From CBDANO01 sp965197665 (lineage in GTDB: Bacteria; Chloroflexota; Dehalococcoidia; Lucifugimonadales; UBA3495): DNA of 64,000 bases. The stretch is taken from the NCBI GenBank assembly GCA_965197665.1, contig CBDANO010000004.1, forward strand, positions 248,001 through 312,000, given 5' to 3'. Below, piece after piece: positions 1 to 9,128 of this stretch. A model generated the notes under the pieces. The model ran no database searches and was not told the DNA's origin. It was given only the letters and a program-made list of their open reading frames with translations. Made by a program: the position numbers and the translations under genes. Numbering within the stretch: position 1 is the first letter of the stretch; the number at the start of each line of letters is the position of its first letter.

Positions 1-14
1 TGAGCATTCGACAG

Positions 15-2813
15 ATGCTGGATGGTGAATCAGCACTCCAAGTTAACCACCTCGTAGTACGAGGCACTTACCTTCCGAATACCGTGCGCTGCACCAACAA
101 CGACCCCTTCCGCCCACAGAATCACTTGACGAGCACGTTTGGCATCCCAGCAAATACCTACTCGTTCAAATGCTACATCGACATGCGCGCCAACGCTTAT
201 ATCGTCGGCTCCGGCGCGTCCACCTTAAGCTTGATGTTTTTTCTTCTCACCTACCCCGAAGGAGCTTACGCCGACGAGAACCTGACCTGGCAAGAGGGTG
301 CAGAGATAGTCAGACAGAGCATTGAGACTGACTTCGCGGAGACATACTCTGGCCAGGAACACGTCGTGTTCCTCGGTCCGCCGTACGATCTCTCCTCTCT
401 GGCATGGCGGATCGGAGCCCGTTGGGACGTCCAACGGCAGGAAGACGGCACAGTGGTGGCGGTTCATCCCAGCAGGCATTGGTGGCGGAGACTCAGGCCT
501 GACGACTATCCGACCCACCGCTCCACGCTGGAGATGTCGCTGCCCGCTCTCACCCAAGCGATAGTAGCCGCCGATCGGGCACGGAGGGCCGAATACGGGG
601 GGCGCATCGGCGCAGATCCCAGCCTACCAACGCTGGTCAGCAGCATAGATCAACTCTCTCAATACTACGCTGCGGCTCGCATTCCCGGAACCCCCGACCC
701 CGTGCAGTCGCCGGCGGCCTACGCCTGCGAAAATGTCGTGGCGGTCAGCGACTCTCAGTCCAACCGGGGGCTGGTGCAGGACTGCTCGGCGCTGCTTGAC
801 AGCAAGGACACCCTCCGAGGCACGGCTGCACTGAACTGGAGCTCCGACAGTGTTATCACCAGCTGGGAGGGTATCACCACGGGGGACAAACCAGGCCAGT
901 TCACTAGCGAGGTAATTGGCAATCTAATTAGCCGGGTAATCAAGGTGGAGCTTCCCAACATGAATCTGAATGGGAGCATACCATCGTCATGGCGCGCGCT
1001 GTTCGGGCTGACCCACCTGGACCTGAGCAACAACTCCCTGACGGGGGAGATACCGGCGGAATTGGGGCGGCTGGCGAACCTGGAATCCCTCAAGCTGTCT
1101 GGCAACAGCCTCACCGGGTGCATCCCCCTGGCCTTAAAGGACGTGGCGAACAACGACCTGAGTTCCCTCGACCTGCCCTACTGCCGGCCCCCGCCGCCAG
1201 AGAACCTTAGGGTTGGCGCGCCCGGGGAGACCAGCATCCCTCTGAGTTGGGACGCGGCTCCCAACGCCAATAAGTATAGAGTGGAGTACTGGATCACCGG
1301 CGTCGTAGGCTGGAACCCGTACGACGACGCCATCACCGGCACGAGTCATACGGTGGACGGGCTGCGCTGCGGGGGCGAGTACTGGTTCCGGGTGAGCGCC
1401 TACGGAAGCGGGACGGTCTACGCCGCCGAGTGGAGCGATTGGTCCGAGTTCGTATCGGAGACCACCGGCGTGTGCGTGAGTCCGGTGTTCGACGAGGAGT
1501 CCTACAGCTTCCGGGTGTCGGAGGCCGCGGGGGCGGGTATGCCGGTGGGTACCGTGTCGGCCGCGGACCCCAACGATGACGCCCTGACCTATACCATCAC
1601 CGCAGGCAACGACGACGACATCTTCGCCATCGACGAGGGTACGGGCGCGATCACCGTGGCCGATTCCCTGGATTACGAGACCGTCACGTCCTATACCCTC
1701 CGGGTGCGGGCCGGTGACGGGAGCGGGAACGCGGCTACGGTCGACGTTGCCATCGACGTCATCGATGTTAACGTGGACTATGACCTGGACGACGACGGCC
1801 TCATCGAGGTGCCGAGTGCGGCCCGGTTGAACGCCATCCGCTGGGACCTGGACGGCGACGGGTCGTCCACGGACCCCGCCTATGATGCAGCGTTCCCCGA
1901 GGCGCGCGCCGGGATGGGGTGCCCCTCCGACGGATGCATGGGCTACGAGTTGACGGCAGACTTGGACTTGGATACCGATGGCAGCGGGGAGGCCGACGCG
2001 GGGGACGACTATTGGAACGGCGGCTCCGGCTGGGACCCCATAGGAGACTTCCATTACAACGACTTCGACGCAACGTTCGAAGGCAACGGGCATACTGTCT
2101 CCACTCTGTTCATCAATCGCGTGTACACCAATGAGATAGGCCTGTTTGGGAACACCTCGGCTGGGAGCGTCATTCGAAACGTGGGGCTGGTTTCGGTTGA
2201 CATGGTGGGCTCCTGGTCCAGCGGCGGCCTCGTTGGATACAACCGAGGAACAATCGCCAACAGCTACGTCTCCGGAAATGTGACGGGTTCCAATAGGGCC
2301 GGCGGCCTCGTCGGATGGAACCACCGTGGAACCGTCACCACCAGCTACGCCACCAGTAATGTAACGGGGTCCAGATACGTCGGCGGCCTCATCGGACTGA
2401 ACCGAGGAACCGTCACCAACAGCTACGCCACCGGCACTGTAACGGGTTCCAGCTATGTCGGCGGCCTGGTCGGGGACCAGTATGTCGGAACCGTCACCAA
2501 CAGCTACGCCGCCGGCAATGTGACGGGTGAGTCCTCGGTCGGTGGCCTGATCGGAACAAACTACCGGGGAACCGTCACCGACAGCTACTGGGACACCGAC
2601 GCGACCGGACAGTCCACCAGCGCCGGAGGCGCGGGCAAGACGGCCGGCGAGCTAGTTTCGCCCACCGCCAACACCGGGATATACTCCACCTGGGACGCTG
2701 GGGCCTGGGACTTCGGGACCTCCGGGCAATACCCGGCGTTGAAGGCCGACTTCGACGGCGACGCCACGGCCACCTGGCAGGAGTTCGGTGTCCAGCGGCC
2801 CGGCCCGGGCTAG
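15..2813 (+). CDS. Modular surface protein (LRR, Fn3, cadherin, GLUG repeats), probably 5'-truncated
   Basis: The first ATG in the window is at 15, but the frame stays open to the left edge and there is no signal peptide, so the true start probably lies outside. Residues about 313-372 hold plant-type leucine-rich repeats (LTHLDLSNNSLTGEIP). Residues about 393-480 are a fibronectin type III domain and about 488-590 a cadherin-like domain (FRVSEAAGAGMPVGTVSA). Residues about 595-690 are Asp-rich, of the DLDDDGL calcium-binding style. Residues 736-870 are five GLUG-type repeats (GGLVGYNRGTIANSY). The C-terminus has another Asp-rich stretch. Such mosaics are secreted or surface adhesins. The exact role is unknown and the product name is structural only. 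Confidence 0.85.
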   Translation: MLDGESALQVNHLVVRGTYLPNTVRCTNNDPFRPQNHLTSTFGIPANTYSFKCYIDMRANAYIVGSGASTLSLMFFLLTYPEGAYADENLTWQEGAEIVRQSIETDFAETYSGQEHVVFLGPPYDLSSLAWRIGARWDVQRQEDGTVVAVHPSRHWWRRLRPDDYPTHRSTLEMSLPALTQAIVAADRARRAEYGGRIGADPSLPTLVSSIDQLSQYYAAARIPGTPDPVQSPAAYACENVVAVSDSQSNRGLVQDCSALLDSKDTLRGTAALNWSSDSVITSWEGITTGDKPGQFTSEVIGNLISRVIKVELPNMNLNGSIPSSWRALFGLTHLDLSNNSLTGEIPAELGRLANLESLKLSGNSLTGCIPLALKDVANNDLSSLDLPYCRPPPPENLRVGAPGETSIPLSWDAAPNANKYRVEYWITGVVGWNPYDDAITGTSHTVDGLRCGGEYWFRVSAYGSGTVYAAEWSDWSEFVSETTGVCVSPVFDEESYSFRVSEAAGAGMPVGTVSAADPNDDALTYTITAGNDDDIFAIDEGTGAITVADSLDYETVTSYTLRVRAGDGSGNAATVDVAIDVIDVNVDYDLDDDGLIEVPSAARLNAIRWDLDGDGSSTDPAYDAAFPEARAGMGCPSDGCMGYELTADLDLDTDGSGEADAGDDYWNGGSGWDPIGDFHYNDFDATFEGNGHTVSTLFINRVYTNEIGLFGNTSAGSVIRNVGLVSVDMVGSWSSGGLVGYNRGTIANSYVSGNVTGSNRAGGLVGWNHRGTVTTSYATSNVTGSRYVGGLIGLNRGTVTNSYATGTVTGSSYVGGLVGDQYVGTVTNSYAAGNVTGESSVGGLIGTNYRGTVTDSYWDTDATGQSTSAGGAGKTAGELVSPTANTGIYSTWDAGAWDFGTSGQYPALKADFDGDATATWQEFGVQRPGPG
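2218..2600 (+). repeat. GLUG-coding tandem repeat tract
   Basis: Five near-tandem units of 78-84 bp inside the preceding gene each encode GG(L)(V/I)G...GTVTNSYATG.VTGS. The nucleotide sequence is also well conserved between units (for example gtcaccaacagctacgcc recurs), so the copy number could change by recombination. Confidence 0.8.
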
Positions 2814-2969
2814 CCTTCGGACACCGGGACGCCCGCGGAAGGGAACGTTCCTGACCATCAGCCCTGCGGCCTGTCCAACCTCCGGAATTACCTACGAGTT
2901 CCTGGTGGGGCCCACGGAGATAGGACCACCCACAGCTACCGGGTGGGGCTACCGGCTCCGGTCTTCAGG

Positions 2970-4400
2970 CTAGGCGTCGAGGTACAAGTAAAACTCGTAA
3001 GGGTGAGGCCGTAGACGGACGGGATCGACCTCGTTAGTGCGCTTGTAGTCCAGCCAAGTTTCGATAACGTCCTCGGTGAAAACACCGCCCCTGAGCATGA
3101 ATTCATGGTCGCGCTCGAGGGCATTGAGCACTTCTTCGAGGCTGCCGGGCACCTGTTTGATTTTGGCGGCCTCCTCGGGAGACAAGTCGTACAGATTAAC
3201 GTCGACCGGGTCGGGGGGCTCCACCTCGTTGATGATGCCGTCGATCCCGGCCATCAACATAGCGGCGAAGGCGAGGTAGGGATTGCAGGTCGGATCGGGG
3301 ATCCGGAACTCAATGCGGCGGGCTGCCGGTGAAGAGGAAAAGGTGGGAATCCGGATGCAGGCACTGCGGTTTCGGAGGGAATATACCAGGTTCACCGGGG
3401 CCTCGTAACCAGGGACCAAGCGGCGGTAAGAGTTGGTGGTGGGCGCGCATAACGCCAGAAGGGCCGGCGCGTGGGCCAGCAGCCCTCCGATGTAGTGGCG
3501 GCAGGTCGCGCTTATCAGCCCATAGGGACTGTCGGCGTCGTAGAATAAGTTGGTACCGTCGCGCCATAGACTCTGGTGGGTATGCATCCCCGACCCGTTG
3601 TCGCCAAAGATGGGTTTGGGCATGAAAGTAGCAACCTTGCCGTGGCGCCTGGCGACGTTCTTGACCACGTATTTTTGGAGCATCATGAAGTCGGCCATCC
3701 GGGTCATGGTGTCATACCGAACATCAATTTCGGCCTGGCCGGCAGTGGCGACCTCGTGGTGATGCTTTTCCACGATGATCCCGAAGTGCTCCAGCTTTTG
3801 GACGCACTCGGAGCGAAAGTCTTGAAAGGTGTCCGCAGGCCCCGTCGGAAAGTACCCTCCCTTCAAGCGGGTCTTGTAGGCCAGGTTTGGCCCGCCATCC
3901 AACGACCTCTCGGCTCCGGAATTCCACGCGCCTTCGTCGGAGTCGATGAAATAGTAACCGCTGTGGGCGTTTTGGTCGAACCTGGCAGAATCGAAAACGA
4001 AGTGCTCGGCTTCCGGCCCCCAGTAGCTAGTGTCCGCTAGCCCGCTGCGCGCCAAGAAAGCCTCCGCTTTTTGGGCAATGTACCTGGGGTCCCTGCTGAA
4101 CAACTCCCTGGTTTCCGGGTCCAGCACGTTGCAAAGTACCGTGAGGGTTGGAATCTCGCAGAAGGGGTCCACTGCGACGGTATCGGTGTCGGGGACCAGC
4201 AGCATGTCGCTCTCTTCAATGGCCTTGAAGCCGCGGATGCTGGACCCGTCGAATCCGTAGCCATCGGCTATGTTGTTCTCCGTCCAGTCGCTCAACGGAA
4301 CCGAGATGTGCTGCAAACTGCCCGGCACGTCGGTGAACTTGAGGTCGATTATTCCAATCCCTTGGTCTTTGCAATACGCAACGGCTTCTGCGGGCGTCAT
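2970..4400 (-). CDS. glnA: Type I glutamine synthetase
   Basis: Makes glutamine from glutamate, ammonia and ATP; the main ammonium-assimilation enzyme. The 476-residue length is normal for the GSI dodecamer subunit. The N-terminal beta-grasp domain (YGFDGSSIRGF) is followed by the catalytic domain with the metal/glutamate motif GPEAEHFVFD, the ATP loop KPIFGDNGSGMHTHQS and NRSACIRIP. Tyr404 in the NLYDLSPEE motif matches the adenylylated tyrosine of the GSI-beta type, so control by GlnE-like adenylylation is likely, though no glnE is present here. An AGGAGG Shine-Dalgarno lies just upstream of the ATG. The gene is convergent with the modular surface gene and monocistronic. Confidence 0.97.
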   Translation of the reverse strand: MTPAEAVAYCKDQGIGIIDLKFTDVPGSLQHISVPLSDWTENNIADGYGFDGSSIRGFKAIEESDMLLVPDTDTVAVDPFCEIPTLTVLCNVLDPETRELFSRDPRYIAQKAEAFLARSGLADTSYWGPEAEHFVFDSARFDQNAHSGYYFIDSDEGAWNSGAERSLDGGPNLAYKTRLKGGYFPTGPADTFQDFRSECVQKLEHFGIIVEKHHHEVATAGQAEIDVRYDTMTRMADFMMLQKYVVKNVARRHGKVATFMPKPIFGDNGSGMHTHQSLWRDGTNLFYDADSPYGLISATCRHYIGGLLAHAPALLALCAPTTNSYRRLVPGYEAPVNLVYSLRNRSACIRIPTFSSSPAARRIEFRIPDPTCNPYLAFAAMLMAGIDGIINEVEPPDPVDVNLYDLSPEEAAKIKQVPGSLEEVLNALERDHEFMLRGGVFTEDVIETWLDYKRTNEVDPVRLRPHPYEFYLYLDA

Positions 4401-4577
4401 CGTCTTGATACCTCCTCGTCGTTTGGGCTGGCTTGTCCGCCTGTCCGGTTAGAATGGGGGGAGGCCCTGAGCGGAGCGGGTCCGCCCGGCTCCCTTCTTA
4501 AGCATGACGCGGGCCTGCGGCGGGAACGGGCAACCGGCCCCATCCCATCGCCTTGCACCTAATTGACCACACTCCGG

Positions 4578-4607
4578 AGTATAGAATATCAGCTAGGCGG
4601 CAGTCTA
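4578..4607 (-). promoter_or_regulatory. Possible glnA promoter
   Basis: Read on the minus strand there is a TAGACT -35 (4/6), an 18-nt spacer and a TATACT -10 (5/6), about 180 nt upstream of the glnA ATG. The -35 is weak, so this is tentative. Confidence 0.35.
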
Positions 4608-4663
4608 CACTACCAGCTTTCGGTAACCGCCCAGTTTCTTACGAGACTTTTGCGCGTAACTAG

Positions 4664-4722
4664 CCCCGTATGCAAGTTTCTCATCACCCGTCCAGACCTA
4701 ACGCACGGGTTGCGCTGCCGTC
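4664..4722 (-). repeat. Fragment of dispersed repeat family R1
   Basis: In reverse orientation this matches the right flank of the R1 copies at 38061 and 56325 (tgcaagtttctcatcacccg, then a variant of taacgc.cgggttgcgc). The 38-bp palindromic core is missing, so this is a partial copy. It shares the 4401-5091 intergenic region with an R3 copy and a promoter. Confidence 0.6.
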
Positions 4723-4755
4723 GGCGGGCAAACACCCCCCGACTTTCTCGCCGGA

Positions 4756-4892
4756 ACCGGGCAATATGGCACGATGCTGTCGCATCGGCAATCCTTTTTA
4801 CGACCCGGCAAACTCGCGTCCCGGGTTGATTATAAGCGGTCTCTTGCTGCGTTCGGCCCTGGACGCCGGCGCAAAATTCCGGGAGGCGCCAC
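4756..4892 (+). repeat. Dispersed repeat R3, copy 1
   Basis: A roughly 137-bp non-coding element that recurs at 20001-20139. The best-conserved block TTGATTATAAGCGGTCTCTT lies at 4826-4845 here and 20075-20094 there. Both copies sit shortly upstream of a recognisable promoter and an operon start. Confidence 0.75.
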
Positions 4893-4928
4893 CATCGTCG
4901 CGCAAGGCCCCGGCCAAAGAGGGACTTG

Positions 4929-4937
4929 TGCTATAAT
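4929..4937 (+). promoter_or_regulatory. Extended -10 promoter for the DsrE-like genes
   Basis: TGC followed by a perfect TATAAT (4932-4937). No good -35 is visible at 16-18 nt upstream, as is usual for extended -10 promoters. Initiation would give a leader of about 150 nt before the TTG start at 5092. Confidence 0.55.
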
Positions 4938-5091
4938 GACGCTGTCGAGATGTCTGCAAGCCCTTGGCGACCGACGTAACCAACCAAGGCGTAAAGGCTT
5001 GTCGGAAAGCGGCGGCTCCGGGCCAAAGGGCTTGGAAGGGGAACCCGGGACTTGGGAACCACTATTGACTTCCGGTAACGAGGGGTGAAAC

Positions 5092-5427
5092 TTGGCGCGC
5101 TACTTGTTGATCGAGTCTAGAGACCCGTTCGAGTACGGTGACACGGAGTACATGTACCAGATAGCCGGCGACTTGGCGGACAGCGGCAACGTCGTCACCC
5201 TATTCTTGGTCCAGAACGGGGTGTTTTGCGCCCGGCGCAACGTCAAGAACAATGTGGTGGCCGGGTTGAGGCAGAGGGCCCCTTCCGTTCGTGTGGAGGC
5301 CGACGATTTCTCGCTCAGGGAGCGGGGAATAAATCCCGCCGGGTTGGTCGACGGTGTAACCGTATCCAACGTCGACAACTTGGTGGACCAATTAGCGGAG
5401 AGCGAAACCAAGGTCGTTTGGCATTAG
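5092..5427 (+). CDS. DsrE/DsrF-family protein 1
   Basis: A 111-residue alpha/beta protein of the DsrE/F/H (TusBCD) fold, the family of sulfur-relay and peroxiredoxin-like domains. It has an N-terminal beta strand (YLLIESRDPFE), the conserved LFLVQNGVFCARR segment with its only Cys at residue 46, and a C-terminal strand. The start is a TTG preceded by GAGGGG. First of three consecutive genes of the same fold on the same strand, 43 nt before the next. No DsrC, TusA or sulfite reductase gene is nearby, so the substrate cannot be assigned. Confidence 0.75.
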   Translation: MARYLLIESRDPFEYGDTEYMYQIAGDLADSGNVVTLFLVQNGVFCARRNVKNNVVAGLRQRAPSVRVEADDFSLRERGINPAGLVDGVTVSNVDNLVDQLAESETKVVWH

Positions 5428-5470
5428 ACCCTGGACTTAGAAACGACATCTCGGACCCCGGGAGGAACGG

Positions 5471-5860
5471 ATGGCAAAACTAACTATAGCGTTGATGGAT
5501 TCCCCTTACGAGTCCGGCACCACCACCACCGCCCTTAGAATCATCGACGCCGCGGTGAGAAAAGGGCACGAGGTCAATGTTTTTGCTTACGAGGGGGCGG
5601 TAAGCATGACCATGAAAGAACAAAAGCCCCATCCTAACCCGGTAAAGGGGACCTCGGTGGAAGAGCAGGACCATCCCACCACCGCTAACTTCGTCGCCGG
5701 GCTTTTGGACACGAATAAGGTCGACTGGATCAACTGCGGCATGTGCGTGGATGAGCGGGGGGCCGGGGACTGGATCGAAGGCGTGCGGCGCGGCGGCCCC
5801 GCTGATTTGCTCAATTGGTCCAATGACAGCGACAACACGCTCATCATGGGCACAAGATAG
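5471..5860 (+). CDS. DsrE/TusD-like sulfur-relay protein 2
   Basis: A 129-residue DsrE-fold protein with ATG start and an AGGA ribosome site. It starts LTIALMDSPYESGTTTTALR and carries C89 and C92 in INCGMCVDERG, matching the persulfide-carrying Cys region of DsrE/TusD. It is the only member of the triad with a Cys pair and is therefore the likely catalytic subunit. The next gene begins 10 nt after its stop, which supports an operon. Confidence 0.8.
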   Translation: MAKLTIALMDSPYESGTTTTALRIIDAAVRKGHEVNVFAYEGAVSMTMKEQKPHPNPVKGTSVEEQDHPTTANFVAGLLDTNKVDWINCGMCVDERGAGDWIEGVRRGGPADLLNWSNDSDNTLIMGTR

Positions 5861-5869
5861 GAGGAGGCC

Positions 5870-6253
5870 GTGGCTAAGATTCTTTCCATTGTGGAGCGAG
5901 CTTATCACGGGACTATCGAGGAACAGGACGACACCGTACTCTGGTTGAGTCATATGGTGAAGAACGCCGGCGGGGACATCTCCATCCTGTTGCGAGGCAA
6001 CGCGGTCAACTACGGGGTCATGGGCCAAGACGCCAGCGGCCTCAAGTTCGGCGACGTGGCCTTGGATGTTCCACCGACCCTCGACAAAGACGTGGTCAAC
6101 CTCATCGATGCCGGAGTCGCCACCTACGCGGTGCGAGAGGACCTGGAGGACCGGGGCATTCAGCAGAACGAGCTAGCCAAAGGACTGCGAGTGATCGGGC
6201 GAAAGGAGGTTGCCGGACTGTACGACTCCCACGATTCTATTTGGCACTGGTGA
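5870..6253 (+). CDS. DsrE/F-like protein 3, cysteine-free
   Basis: A 127-residue protein of the DsrE/DsrF fold (AKILSIVERAYHGTIEEQDD...ISILLRGNAVNYGV). The start is a GTG with a GAGGAGG site five nt upstream. It has no Cys at all, so it cannot carry a persulfide and probably plays a structural role in a hetero-oligomer with the two preceding products, as in TusBCD or DsrEFH. The complex itself is inferred from gene order. Confidence 0.72.
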   Translation: MAKILSIVERAYHGTIEEQDDTVLWLSHMVKNAGGDISILLRGNAVNYGVMGQDASGLKFGDVALDVPPTLDKDVVNLIDAGVATYAVREDLEDRGIQQNELAKGLRVIGRKEVAGLYDSHDSIWHW

Positions 6254-6670
6254 ACCGGCAAGCCATTCACGGCTTGGCCGCTCATTGCAACTTCAGGGCA
6301 TCTTCAGGACGACGCTCGGGCAATTGGACTTGAATCCAGCGTGTACCTGAGCCGGTATCGACGGCGGACGCTGATCTTTCGGCGCCCGTTTTGTTTTAGG
6401 CGCCAATAACCAATATTCGAATACCGGGAGAACCGTAAAATCTATTGCGTGGCGTCACCCGCGCCGCCCCGCGGGAACGGCCCCTATCATCATCGGATGC
6501 GGACAGACCCCATCCCGGTTGATTACCGCATTGATATTTCAGGCGCTGGAGAAGCCGTATCTCCTGTGTCGTTTCTTTGCAAATATTGGCCTGCTCCTAT
6601 AAGATAGTGGTAGATTGGCTCGTTGAAACGAGGCATCGGGATGCGTCCGGCACATTAGCAAGGGGTAAGG
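6254..6670 (+). other. Intergenic region upstream of ftsH
   Basis: This 417-bp stretch holds no convincing gene or RNA. A weak promoter candidate near its 3' end is listed separately. A GGCGCC motif flanks a T-rich stretch near 6380-6405 but does not form a normal terminator. Confidence 0.5.
6577..6605 (+). promoter_or_regulatory. Possible ftsH promoter
   Basis: TTGCAA (4/6), 17 nt, TAAGAT (4/6); an alternative -10 TATAAG begins two bases earlier. It lies about 65 nt before the ATG. Weak but the best match in the region. Confidence 0.3.
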
Positions 6671-8659
6671 ATGGGCAGCAACCGCTGGATGAAAAACGGC
6701 TTCGTATATCTCTTGGTGATCATCGGCGTCATCGTAATCTTCTATACGCTGCTGCCCAGCTTTGGCGGAAGTGACAAAGAATCGTTGACCACGGTCATCA
6801 GCATGGCCAAGGCCAACGAAATTCGAGAGATCGAGGTGGACGGTAAGAAGCTTACCGTCTATCCAAGGACCGTGGCGCGCGGCGGCTCCGACCGCTTTGA
6901 AAGCCGGGTGGGCGACGACACCGACGTGGTTGGGCTGCTTGTCGAAAACGGGGTTGAGATTGGCCCGCCCGCCGGAGTGGAAGTCACTTACAAGGGGTCC
7001 AGCGGGTTGAGCAGCTTCTTCGGGTTGCTCCTAAACTTCCTTCCTTTGATATTCTTCGGCGGCCTGATCCTGTTCATGATGCGCCAAGCCCAAGGCAGCA
7101 ACAATCAAACCCTGAGCTTCGGGCGCAGCCGGGCCCGGATGATGCCCTTCAACCGGCCCGGGGTGACCTTCGCCGACGTGGCCGGCGTCGACGAAGCGAA
7201 GAACGAACTTCAAGAAGTTGTAGAATTTCTAAAATATCCCGAGCGTTTCCTGTCTTTGGGAGCAAGAATCCCGAAAGGGATACTCTTGGTCGGGCAGCCG
7301 GGGACGGGTAAGACCCTGCTCGCCCGGGCTGTGGCCGGCGAGGCCGGAGTCCCCTTCTTCCACATCAGCGGCAGCGAATTCGTGGAGATGTTCGTCGGCG
7401 TGGGCGCCGCGCGGGTCAGGGACTTGTTCGAGCAGGCCAAGCGTAACGCCCCCTGTATCGTGTTCGTGGACGAGATCGACGCCGTGGGGCGCCACCGGGG
7501 CGCCGGCCTGGGAGGCGGGCACGACGAGAGAGAGCAGACCCTCAACCAAATCCTGGTGGAAATGGACGGCTTCGAAACGAACACCAACATCATCGTGGTA
7601 GCGGCAACCAACCGCCCGGACATCTTAGACCCCGCCCTGTTGCGGCCGGGCCGTTTCGACCGGCGGGTGACTCTAGACCTGCCGGACGTCGTCGGACGCA
7701 CCGCGATCTTGAAGGTCCACTCTTCAGGCAAGCCTTTGGCGCCGGAGGTCAGCCTGGAAACCCTGGCGAAGGAAACCCCCGGGTTCAGCGGCGCCGACCT
7801 ATCCAACCTCATCAACGAGGCGGCGTTGCTGGCCGCCAGGGTCAACAAGAAGGCCATCTTCATGGAGGAATTCGAGGAGGCCGTCGAACGCATTATTGCC
7901 GGCCCGGAGCGGAAGAGCCGGGTCATCAGCCCCAGGGAAAAGGAAATGACGGCTTACCATGAGGCCGGCCACGCCTTGGTGGCTTGGACTTTGCCCCACG
8001 CCGACCGGGTCCACAAGATATCTATCGTGGCCCGGGGCGCCACGGGCGGCCACACCTCCTTGCTGCCCGACGAGGACCGTTATTTGTGGACCAAGAACCA
8101 GTTCTTGGACATGCTGGTGGTCACTATGGGGGGCCGAGTCGCTGAACAAGCTATTTTCGATGAGGTGACCACCGGGGCCAGCAACGACTTGGAGCGGGCT
8201 ACCAAAATTGCGTTGGGCATGATCAAGCGCTATGGCATGAGCGAAGCTTTGGGCCCCCGCACCTTTGGCAAGCGGGAGGAGTTGGTCTTCCTTGGCCGGG
8301 AGTTAAGCGAAGAGCGGGACTACGGCGATAAGGTTGCGGAAGAGATTGACGATGAAGTCAAGGGGCTGATCAATGAGGCCTACGGCCGGGCCGAGGAAAT
8401 CCTGATAACTCACAAACCCAAGCTGGTCCAGATAGCCGAATATCTCATTGTGAACGAGACGATTTCAGGCGACAGCTTGAAGCAGTTGCTTGGCGATGAT
8501 GAACCGGGGGGAGAACCGGGAACGCCGGCGGTACCCCAGGACCCTCCGCCCTACGAGCCGACCGCTCCGCCGTCTCCGGTCATTCCCCAACCGGCCCCTA
8601 CCCTACCCAGCCGCAGCGACCCTTCACCAGTCTCCAGGGCGGGGGATACTGACGGCTGA
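6671..8659 (+). CDS. ftsH: ATP-dependent zinc metalloprotease FtsH
   Basis: Membrane-anchored AAA+ protease that degrades misfolded membrane proteins and regulatory proteins. It has an N-terminal transmembrane helix (residues about 9-26), an extracytoplasmic domain, a second helix (about 117-137) and an AAA+ domain with Walker A GQPGTGKT at 208-215, Walker B IVFVDEID and the second region of homology ATNRPDILDPALLRPGRFDRR. The M41 zinc site HEAGH is at 430-434. Length (662) is typical. The last 50 residues are a Pro-rich tail. Two SPFH (HflK/C-like) genes, which modulate FtsH in E. coli, lie 3 kb downstream. Confidence 0.97.
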   Translation: MGSNRWMKNGFVYLLVIIGVIVIFYTLLPSFGGSDKESLTTVISMAKANEIREIEVDGKKLTVYPRTVARGGSDRFESRVGDDTDVVGLLVENGVEIGPPAGVEVTYKGSSGLSSFFGLLLNFLPLIFFGGLILFMMRQAQGSNNQTLSFGRSRARMMPFNRPGVTFADVAGVDEAKNELQEVVEFLKYPERFLSLGARIPKGILLVGQPGTGKTLLARAVAGEAGVPFFHISGSEFVEMFVGVGAARVRDLFEQAKRNAPCIVFVDEIDAVGRHRGAGLGGGHDEREQTLNQILVEMDGFETNTNIIVVAATNRPDILDPALLRPGRFDRRVTLDLPDVVGRTAILKVHSSGKPLAPEVSLETLAKETPGFSGADLSNLINEAALLAARVNKKAIFMEEFEEAVERIIAGPERKSRVISPREKEMTAYHEAGHALVAWTLPHADRVHKISIVARGATGGHTSLLPDEDRYLWTKNQFLDMLVVTMGGRVAEQAIFDEVTTGASNDLERATKIALGMIKRYGMSEALGPRTFGKREELVFLGRELSEERDYGDKVAEEIDDEVKGLINEAYGRAEEILITHKPKLVQIAEYLIVNETISGDSLKQLLGDDEPGGEPGTPAVPQDPPPYEPTAPPSPVIPQPAPTLPSRSDPSPVSRAGDTDG

Positions 8660-8794
8660 TTGCCGGCCATTAAGAAGCGGCGCAACCGTTATGCGCCGGG
8701 CTTACCCGCCCGGTGCACTTTTTTTGGCCCCGCCCGCTTTGGCGAAGCTTACAAAGCGGCGCCGCAGGTTGGACAATCTCCCCCGCCGGTCTGC

Positions 8795-9085
8795 TCATTC
8801 GGCAGGGGACGGCTGCTCCTCAGGCGTACCAGCCTGTTCACCGGCCCGGGGGAGCTGCCGATAATAGATACCCCACTGCCGCATCAGGTCTTGGACCGCC
8901 GGTTGCTGCAGGTCAGCCAATGCGCGGAAGAACCCGGCCAATGCGTGAGCCGGCAAGCGCTCGCTGTCGCAGACCCAGCTTCGTTCGGCGGGCACTACGT
9001 AAATCAGTCCGTTTTGGTGCTCGCAGGACACCTGTATTCGGGTCATGTCGTCACCGGGAGCTATCACTAGACCGGTGTCAGCCAT
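8795..9085 (-). CDS. Hypothetical small protein downstream of the OppF-type ATPase
   Basis: A 96-residue protein beginning MADTGLVIAPGDDMTRIQV. The start is chosen because GCGGAGG lies 7-13 nt upstream; a longer reading from 9160 would overlap the ABC gene. It has two Cys (VSCEHQ, WVCDSE), a helical middle (LAGFFRALADLQQPAVQDLM) and a polar tail. It lies 43 nt after the ATPase gene on the same strand, so co-transcription is likely. No family is recognised. Confidence 0.6.
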   Translation of the reverse strand: MADTGLVIAPGDDMTRIQVSCEHQNGLIYVVPAERSWVCDSERLPAHALAGFFRALADLQQPAVQDLMRQWGIYYRQLPRAGEQAGTPEEQPSPAE

Positions 9086-9128
9086 AGATCGACCTCCGCT
9101 CAACTCTGAACAGTTACAAATGTCAATA

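Noticed and set aside
1134..2324. A 396-codon open frame antisense to the modular surface gene
   Set aside because: It lies wholly inside a well-supported gene on the other strand, has no recognisable domain and mirrors the repeat codons; it is a GC-rich shadow.
2905..2965. Terminator between the surface gene and glnA
   Set aside because: A CCACCC/GGGTGG hairpin exists but there is no T-run on either strand.
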